From Oscheius sp. JU75 (taxonomy: Eukaryota > Nematoda > Chromadorea > Rhabditida > Rhabditidae), in the NCBI GenBank assembly GCA_037178855.1, contig JASJZC010000006.1:3782001-3846000 (forward strand): DNA of 64,000 nt, read 5' to 3'. Both the position numbers and the translations under genes were made by a program. The stretch's first letter is position 1. Each line of letters opens with the position of its first letter. Below the pieces are notes generated by a model. That model searched no databases, was not told where the DNA came from, and worked only from the letters and a program-made list of their open reading frames with translations. Shown one piece after another: positions 57,090-64,000 of the stretch.

Positions 57090-59325
57090 ATGAGCGACGT
57101 AAATGAGCAGCGAATTCACGAAGGCTTGGCTCGTTTAGAGGTCGAGTCGACTTCGGAAAGTCCGGAAACGGTCGAAAACGAATTGGATACTGACGGTACC
57201 AGTTAAACAAATTTTCAATCAAAGCTCCTTAGAATCCACCTCAATGCTGCTCCACTATACTGAAGAAACACTCGGTCTGGCTGAAGACAAACTGGCAATC
57301 AGCACGCTGCCATACGATGTTGAAACGTATTTTTTGGGGTGAGTCACGTTCTGTCATTCAATTTTCGAATGTTGAGATCTATCCGTCTCGTTTCAATTCA
57401 AAACTACTACGTGCCCTATATTCCCGAGCTCTTCCACAACAACATTATCGCTCAATACGGACTGCTTGTCTCCAAGAACAATGATTACTTTTTAATGTTG
57501 GAAAGCACCATAGGAAAGAGTTTCCAAGAATATCTAGAAGAGAACACACCTACAGAAGAGATGAATATTATATGGGTGTGTGACGTATCACACGGCTTAC
57601 ATTATCTTCATTCCTTAAACTTTTGGTACGGAGAGTTGTCCTTGGACAGGTAGCTGTTAAATGTAGTCTAAAACAGGACAATTCAGAATGCATATTCATG
57701 GAAGTACCCTGAAACTCGAGCATCCAGCCGTTTGTGAAAGATATGGACAGGGAGTCGAACAAGATCTTCAGGAACTGTGCAAGCTTATCAAGAAGATCTC
57801 TAAAGATGAAACACTGAAGACACTTTGTGAATGCATTGAAAGGTATTGATTCCAAGTTTTCATTTCAGAAGAAATTTCAGTAGAACAATCAAAACTGCCG
57901 GTGAAGTCTGTCAATATTTGGAAGGAATCATTCTCAGAAATACCGATTTCTCGAGGTCCGATTTTCCCGAGGATGTTGTTAAGAGCCTGAACCAGGAAAG
58001 AATCAACCAAATGAACGGTTTGTCTCTTGACGAAACCAAAATTTCCTTTTAGCTCCCAGCAAAGAAAAGGACAACCTGATTTCGAAAAAAATCAAGCCTT
58101 CAAAAGCCAGAACTGTGTACACCTACGATCCTGAATTGGACGTAGCCACGATGACCGTAGACCCGGATCTTGATACCTATCCGGAGAACAAACTTGGAAA
58201 GTTTGAAGTACTTCAGACCGTTGAACACAGTGGACAGGGCTACTACCTGCTCTGTAAGAACATGAAGCTAGGCGGATACTTCGGGTATAGTAGGCTACTT
58301 CTATTATTACAAGAATGTTTTAGACCCGTGTTGGTGAAGTATCTCGGTGGAAGGAATGTGATCACTCGGCAGTTCCGAGACAATTTTGGAGTAGGTGTGA
58401 ATACAGCTGTTGCGACCGAAATCCGTCTAGCGGAAGATAAGAAAAACCAAGAGAGGGAGATCAGATTTGCAAGAGAAGTGAATCATTGCACTGCTTTGAA
58501 AGAATTGTTGTTTCCAGCTCGTTCACGAGAATATCGTGAGAATCCTTTGCTTCATCTCACCGGATGGTAGGCCGGACAGCATCAATGCCATCATTATGGA
58601 GGGAGATTTCGACGGACCCCTCGAAGTTTGTAAGTTTTTGACCGCTCTGAGTCATCAAAGTAATTCAGACGCTTCTCGCAAGCAGATGACGCTTCCACTG
58701 GTGAAAGCCTTTGCTCTACAACTGGCTTCAGCACTGGAGTACTGTCATTCTCTGGACATCATGCACAGGGACGTCCGTACCAGGAAGTAGACTTCTCAAG
58801 TTATTTTCCAATGCCACATTTAGCATTTACGTCCAGGAAGGAAAGAGAATCAAGCTTGGAAACTTTGGCTACGCTCGCGTTCGAGACAAGGACAATATCC
58901 ATACTGCAAAGTAGGTTAAATGATCAACAACTAAAATGAAAATCCGTGAAGCAAAGGAGAGGAGCTGTACTACCGAGCCCCGGAGATTATCTCCATCCAA
59001 ACCACAGCAGTGTACACTGTCTCTGTCGACGTGTACGGGTTCGCTCTGGTTCTTTGGTCGATGCTACATGGTGGAAAGTGAGTGGCCAGTTTGCGTTCGG
59101 TATTCTTCTTCCAGGAAGCCTTACAAAGATGATCTTGAATGCGAGAGGCTGGTGAGAAACGAGACAAGGTTCAAACGGCATTTGGAAGAGGGAAACAGAC
59201 CCAGGATTGATGACAATGTTGACCAAGGGCTGGCCAACCTGATCAAAGAGTGTTGGATCAACGAAAACGAGATTGACAAGAGACCTTCGATGAGCAGTGT
59301 CGTTCAAACTCTTAAGAACATGTAA
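57090..59325 (+). CDS. K5: divergent two-kinase-domain protein, about 600 aa
   Basis: The cleanest member of the family: about twelve exons with 26-44-nt introns, all in phase. Domain 1: SIRLVSIQNYYVPYIPELFH, NIIAQYGLLV, SHGLHYLHSLNFWYGELSLD (no HRD), LKLEHPAV. Domain 2: SGQGYYLLCKNMKLGGY, VLVKYLGGRN (beta3 Lys), LVHENIVRILCFISPDGRPD, AIIMEGDFDGP, ALEYCHSLDIMHRDVRTR plus Asn after the intron, LGNFGYARV (DFG to NFG), YYRAPEII, SVDVYGFALVLWSML, KECWINENEIDKRPSMSSVV. Unlike K2b/c it lacks the coiled-coil exon and begins SDVNEQRIHEGLARLEVEST. Tyrosine-kinase-like C-lobe. An active kinase is possible only if NFG tolerates Mg binding. Confidence 0.8.
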
Positions 59326-59516
59326 ATGTTCCCCCTGTAATACTTTCTGTTGCAATGCCATAAATCTGTGGTATCATTTTAATTTTTTTTGTTCGAAGGT
59401 TTTATAGCCTAACAAATATCATTGATCTATTTGAATTTCTATCTCCTTGCTCTATTATTTCCGTTACAATACAGATAGTGTCAGAAATAAGCTCTTTTCC
59501 TCTCCAAACCAATGAT

Positions 59517-59745
59517 CTATGATACGTCTGTTTGTGCCAGACGGCGAGGTGAACGAGGAGAAACGTTTGGTTTATTATTCAAGTTTATTTTCTAAAAAGA
59601 ATGACAATAAGACCGCTCAGCTGCGGACGAAGAGACATTTGAATGGGGGCACTTTGGCGAGATTACGGTATGCCGTGCCGGGACCGAAATCCAATTGGCG
59701 CGAAGACAGAATTAGGAACAACTACAACAGTCTACCTCAGCTTGG
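59517..59745 (+). repeat. Insertion of about 230 nt in the K5 3' flank
   Basis: Absent from the otherwise matching flank of K3 (42.04 kb). It has one 76-codon open frame (starting IRLFVPDGEVNEEKRLVYYS) but no family match and no clear terminal repeats. Confidence 0.5.
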
Positions 59746-59884
59746 ATAGTTATTGATAGACCCGTTGACTGTAACTTTCATTTCTTGACTTACTTTGAGT
59801 TCTAAATCACTGACTTGCCATAATACTGTTTTGGGAGATCAAACTCCCTGTGGACATTCCTATACCCTATCGTTACAATGTCCG

Positions 59885-60050
59885 TAAACAACAGTGTATT
59901 GAATACATTGAAAAGTATTGATTCAAAGTTTTCATTTTAGAAATACTTTCAGCAGAACAATCAAGACGGCCGGTGCAGTCTGTCAATATTTGGAAGGTAT
60001 AATTCCTAGAAATACAAATTTCCCGAGGTCCGATTTTCCCAAGGATGCAT
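59885..60050 (+). pseudogene. K5 exon 4-5 fragment
   Basis: Matches 57830-57980 including the intron (attgattcaaagttttcatt; agaacaatcaagacggccgg), ending in tgcatag. A partial duplicate behind K5. Confidence 0.8.
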
Positions 60051-60658
60051 AGTTCCAAGCAGAGTATAGTTCAATCGTCATATTTTCTTTCAGCCATTAA
60101 ATATTCCGATTTATGGGAATTAGTAATTGCTTTTGGTTAATTCCCAAACTATTCCTCAATTTAAATTATGTTCTAACATTTTCAGCAACCTGTCTCAGAG
60201 CTGAGATTCGCGAAGGGGATTTTTTGGACCGCTGACGCCACTTCGTCCTACGGCAGCTCAAATTTGTACCTTTTTGGAAAGAAAAGATTACACAGTGTAA
60301 TGGTAGTAAAGATCAAACGCACATTTTTAATAAACGATTAGTAGAGAAGGAAAAAAGTAGAAACGTTTGAATGCCTAATCAGATAGTAGCTATTGTCAGA
60401 AATTCTACTAACTTTGTTTCTCATATGAATGTGAAATCTCTTACTTCCGTTAACAAAAAGTGTAGGATATCTCTCTTTCTCATCCCGCAACCACTATTCA
60501 GTGGATCACTTTCAAACATTCAGATCTAATCTGGGATAAGACTTAACGATAAGGCCCAAGTGTTATTCCAGAGTTGACTTGTGAAAGCTCAACTAATCCC
60601 GTCTCGATGCCGTCTTCTGCAAACTCTGTGCAACAGAAAACGGTGTCTGCTTTGTAAC

Positions 60659-60913
60659 ATGAGTTTCTCTGATTCAGCTACGATCGTCAGTTATCCTGTT
60701 CCACAACGAAAATACAAGACTGCCCGTCAGGAAAGTTTGAAAACTATCCGAGTTCCAGCTATCGACCTGGGTGACATGGTCAAGAAGAACAAGTATCATA
60801 TGGAAATGCTGACAGCCATCCAGGACAAACAGTTTTTTGATGGCGGGCTCACTAGAGAGGCAAAAGACTGTTACAGTAATAATAAAAAGAGGCACAAGTT
60901 GGAGCCTACGTAA
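60659..60913 (+). CDS. Small hypothetical protein (about 84 aa) or exon
   Basis: Open frame SFSDSATIVSYPVPQRKYKT through LTREAKDCYSNNKKRHKLEP, basic and hydrophilic. An alternative donor (TTACA|gtaata at about 60876) and a tttcag acceptor at 60930 would extend it differently. No signal, helix or family. Composition is protein-like, but nothing else supports it. Confidence 0.35.
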   Translation: MSFSDSATIVSYPVPQRKYKTARQESLKTIRVPAIDLGDMVKKNKYHMEMLTAIQDKQFFDGGLTREAKDCYSNNKKRHKLEPT

Positions 60914-61107
60914 TCCTTACGTTTCAGTCTGTCCGAGAAGTCATCAGTGTCATGTCTTCCAGTTCTTTCAGCGGATCTTCAATAACAACAACTGAAGAAA
61001 CTGTCCTCACTCCTACGGTAATCTGCTTCTGTTTGGTTCAAAGTCAAATTTTGAGCAAAGAACCAAAGACGAGCGACTTCTTTCTGATGCCTTCACCAAA
61101 GGGCCGA

Positions 61108-61735
61108 GCTATTGGTTATAGCACCTCGTGTTGCTCACTCGGTCCTCTACCACCACCATACAAGACACCACTTTCCATTTTCTTATTCTCTATTCTCTGT
61201 TCGTTTTGATCCGGCTATCCGGATGCCACCCTACCATCTGTGACATGTCATGTTAAAAGAGCTCCTCAAAGGTACGAATGAAGCCCAAACGACGGCTAAT
61301 ATCAACGATGTTTATGGCCAAGAGACGACGTCTATGAGGGTATGCCAGTTGTGGTTTCATCGCTTTCGGTCTGGGGACAAAAGCGTCGAAGATGAGCCAA
61401 GGTCAGGTCGACCAAGAACTTTGTCGACCTGACTTTGGCTGCAAAACTCACTCGCTCAATGATCCAAGAACTGGGTTGGGAGGTTTTACCCCATCCTCCT
61501 TATAGCCCGGACCTTGCCCCTTCCGACTATTATCTGTTCCGGACTCTCAACTACGAGATTAGAGGACAACAGTTCGATTGCGATGGCGCTCTCAAAACCT
61601 GGTTGACAAACTTCTTCGCGTCGAAACCCAAGGTGTTCTACAAGCGTGGCATCTGGGAACTACTCGTGAAATGGGCAGACATGGTACATCATAAGGGTGA
61701 TTACAACGAATGAAAAAGTTGTTTGGAAGTCAATA
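61108..61735 (+). mobile_element. mariner copy F with internal deletion
   Basis: N-terminal region intact in frame (ELLKGTNEAQTTANINDVYG; DKSVEDEPRSGRPRTLS), then a jump at 61432 straight to LTRSMIQELGWEVLPHPPYS and the C terminus with KPKVFYKRGIWELLVK. The two D-containing catalytic blocks are removed. The junction matches copy B. The 3' terminal repeat is lost. Confidence 0.88.
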
Positions 61736-61791
61736 AAGAAATTTGATCTCGATATTGAACTGAAAGAAGTTTTTTCAAGAGTTTCCCCTGG

Positions 61792-62410
61792 TCAGAGCTC
61801 TTGTTTTGAACGGTGACTGTAGCAGCTTTGCCGAAGATCGGGTGTAGGCATCGGAGAGACATCGAGCGGACGAAAGGAGTTGTAGAAAGTTTCTGCTCTG
61901 AACCCTATATGGTACTGTACGAAACGAAAGCTTGCATATAACTGATCGTCTTTAGGAAGTGTGTACAGTAGTCCTTCCAATATACGATCCACCTCGAAGT
62001 TCAATCCGGTCAACGACAACTGCACTGTCCTTGTCTTTTGCGCTGAGGTCATGGCCTCTATTGAATCAAGAAACGAAGCGGGAGGAAGGTGATTGTCCAG
62101 CAGAAACAATAAACCCAAGTCCTTTACAACATTTCTATTTCTTTGAACTTCCCACCTCGATTGAAGAGTTGGTAGCCAGATTCACTAGGCGATCAGCCGC
62201 CGTGGCAAACTGCCACAGCTTGTGCGAGTTCGCTAGCAGATGGACATCATCGACTGTTGGTTGAACGAGACTCAGAGCGAGCGAGGCCGAGTCGGAAGAA
62301 CATGAGCCGACGGCTGGAAGGAGCCGAAAGTGGAGTCGCGAACAAACAAAAGGAATACCTGTGTCGGCGAGTAGAGCCAGAAGTACTGCCGTGAAATAGG
62401 CAGCCAGCAT
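61792..62410 (-). CDS. Secreted hypothetical protein (about 180 aa)
   Basis: Exons 62410-62359, 62313-62156 and 62121-61792 join in phase with introns of 45 and 34 nt. Residues 1-17 are a signal peptide (LAAYFTAVLLALLADTAVG). The mature protein is helical-looking, with one Cys near its start and one near the end (LRQSCYSHRSKQEL), and no known motif. It lies directly behind mariner F, tail to tail. Extracellular role presumed. Confidence 0.7.
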
Positions 62411-62804
62411 GACTGGTCATCATTTGCATTTGGCGACTATCCTTCCCGACTTTCTCTCTGTGTCTATATCCTCTTTCGTAAAGTGAAATGCGGAAATGTC
62501 AACGCGCGTGTGGTTTTTTGTAGCTCTGCCGTCTGGCACTGCTTGCTCGATCCAGATTCTCTCTGCTTGCACAATTTCTACAGCGTTATCAATGTACTGT
62601 TTTCGACTCTCTTTGTTCCTCTCACTCTGTTTAGACAGCTGTTTTCAATTCTACCGCCCCTTGTTCCTAGACTTCCCCCTTGAGCCAGCAACAGGGCGTG
62701 ACTGGCTCCAAAGAGCTGGCAAAACTGATAAGTCTGAAATTCCAGCGTCTGTTATCTGCTTGCCTCGCCCGACCTCAACCTATCTTTCCTCTCCCTCTCT
62801 CAGC

Positions 62805-63540
62805 ATGTACTACATCCCTCAGCCTGACTATCGTGGCTATGTTTCCTCGACCCCGGATCCGTCGATCTTCGTGGCTCCGGAAAATCTAATCCCGCCTCCG
62901 GATTATGCCAGATACGAACCGAAGGTGAGTCAGGATTCCCCAGAGTGCATTCTGCCAACTTTAGGTAGACTACGAGCTCCCAGTGAAGGTAGAACCAAAA
63001 ACAAGGCCGAGGTTGCCTAGTCTGAAGAAGGATGTCATAGTTGAAGAGGTTAAAATGAGTCTGAAAACTATTAATGTATCCTAGACAATCCAGGACCGAG
63101 AAGTTGGTGAAAAGATCATGTATCCTCGGAACTATACTCCGAGTAACGTAAGTTGTCCGACAGTTAGTGAATCCCCGCATTTCAGGATGTCAAGAAGAGT
63201 CACAAGCCACTGACAATTCAGATTTCTCCCTCCGAATCTATCAAGGCTCCTCCGAAGGAGATTGAACGAGAAAGAGAGACTAGAAATTTAGAAAAACTTT
63301 CCCATACTGGAAAAAGCGTTGTGAGTTGTAAACATGTCGTTCTTATCTGCCCTGGTCTGTCCCCAGATTTCCGGGGGTCTTTTCTTTGTCTTTCCCATAA
63401 TGGCGCCCTTCAAAGAGATCCCTTGCGGAGGGATCCTCCGCATCAAAAACAAAAGGTCGGCGGAAATGAGGCGTCGGAGATGTACGGGTAGGGTCAAGGG
63501 GCAGATTATGAGTCCCTCGACCGGAAATCAGTATCTTTAG
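62805..63540 (+). CDS. Disordered Pro/Lys-rich protein (about 190 aa)
   Basis: The ATG follows ctctctcag by one base, suggesting trans-splicing. Exons 62805-62924, 62965-63048, 63085-63147, 63186-63320 and 63367-63540 are all phase 0. The product starts YYIPQPDYRGYVSSTPDPS, is rich in Pro, Lys and Glu (VDYELPVKVEPKTRPRLPSL; ESIKAPPKEIERERETRNLE) and ends with a short hydrophobic plus basic segment. The last exon is open in more than one frame, so the C terminus is less sure. No family recognised; low complexity suggests a structural or scaffold role. Confidence 0.6.
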
Positions 63541-63624
63541 TCGGAGTAGCACTGATTCCTCTCATGAATAGCCAAGGCGATATTTACTGACACATGTCGT
63601 GTTTCACAAGATCAATTTCCCAAC

Positions 63625-63888
63625 ATGTCCCCCAGAGAGAATAGCCCTTGGAGCGACCAAATGCGACCTAATTACAGAGGCCTTGGTCCTCTTGATGAGC
63701 AGAGAGACTCGAGAGTGAATTTGCAGTTTGACCAGCCATATGCCGTCCACTCGTACCTGGAGGATAAGGACAAACTGGATATGGACAGTTTCCTCAATGA
63801 GTCGACCAGATCCCACATTCGGTCAATAGGAGTACCAGTACTGCCTCCAATCGGAGGAAGAAACTACGTTCAGTCTTTCGGAGGTTGA
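63625..63888 (+). CDS. Small disordered protein (87 aa)
   Basis: One uninterrupted exon from ATG to tga encoding SPRENSPWSDQMRPNYRGLG, an acidic middle (LEDKDKLDMDSFLNES) and a Pro/Gly-rich end (VPVLPPIGGRNYVQSFGG). It lies 85 nt after the previous gene, same strand, with similar composition, so it could be a further exon or a downstream operon gene. No family. Confidence 0.5.
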   Translation: MSPRENSPWSDQMRPNYRGLGPLDEQRDSRVNLQFDQPYAVHSYLEDKDKLDMDSFLNESTRSHIRSIGVPVLPPIGGRNYVQSFGG

Positions 63889-64000
63889 GATTTCGAATTC
63901 GAATAGATAAAGAGTAGTTTAGGTCAGTTACCAGCTCAGAACAAAGCCTTCATAAGACATTTGGAGAACCATAGAAAGTTCGACACAATGAAGAGTCTGA

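Overview
The window reads as nematode genomic DNA. Introns are mostly 35-50 nt and end in TTTCAG or TTTTAG. Many start codons sit 0-6 nt behind a strong acceptor with no usable upstream exon, which suggests spliced-leader trans-splicing. The genes are nematode-like: a Rab32/38 GTPase of the GLO-1 type, tandem UDP-glucuronosyltransferases, a two-domain ER FKBP and several small secreted proteins. I cannot name the species; a rhabditid-like nematode is an inference.

1-31 kb is mostly ordinary chromosome. It holds the 3' half of an ABCC/MRP transporter (+), an equilibrative nucleoside transporter (-), two large inverted-repeat structures around a decayed membrane-protein gene, a small secreted Cys-rich gene, a Rab32-type gene whose 6-kb intron contains an antisense polytopic membrane protein gene, several small secreted or membrane genes, an FKBP with C-terminal KDEL (-), a gene-poor stretch (19.8-23.2 kb), mariner debris joined to a fragment of an intron-containing gene, and two UGT genes (-).

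31-60 kb is an accessory cluster: repeated units of two divergent kinase-like genes in fixed order. K1-type proteins have a kinase fold with HRD changed to HGR and no recognisable DFG. K2-type proteins carry two kinase-like domains: the first has YGELSLDR in place of the catalytic loop, the second keeps HRDxxxxN and the beta3 Lys but has NFG instead of DFG. The second gene starts only 101-124 nt after the stop of the first in four units, so the pairs look like two-gene operons. K1a, K1b, K2b, K2c and K5 look intact; K2a, K1c, K3 and several fragments are broken by deletions, start or splice-site loss, an inverted fragment and a Tc1/mariner insertion. Blocks of about 0.9 kb are nearly identical between copies while one linker exon differs, which points to recent duplication or gene conversion with local diversification. 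Remnants of a Cys-containing ectodomain-like module (A) precede the pairs.

50-64 kb holds a small RING-type gene with an intron full of repeats, LINE and mariner remains, the most complete K2-type gene (K5), another mariner deletion copy, a secreted protein gene (-) and two small disordered-protein genes (+). The mariner family has 28-bp terminal repeats and six partial copies, two of which share the same internal deletion.
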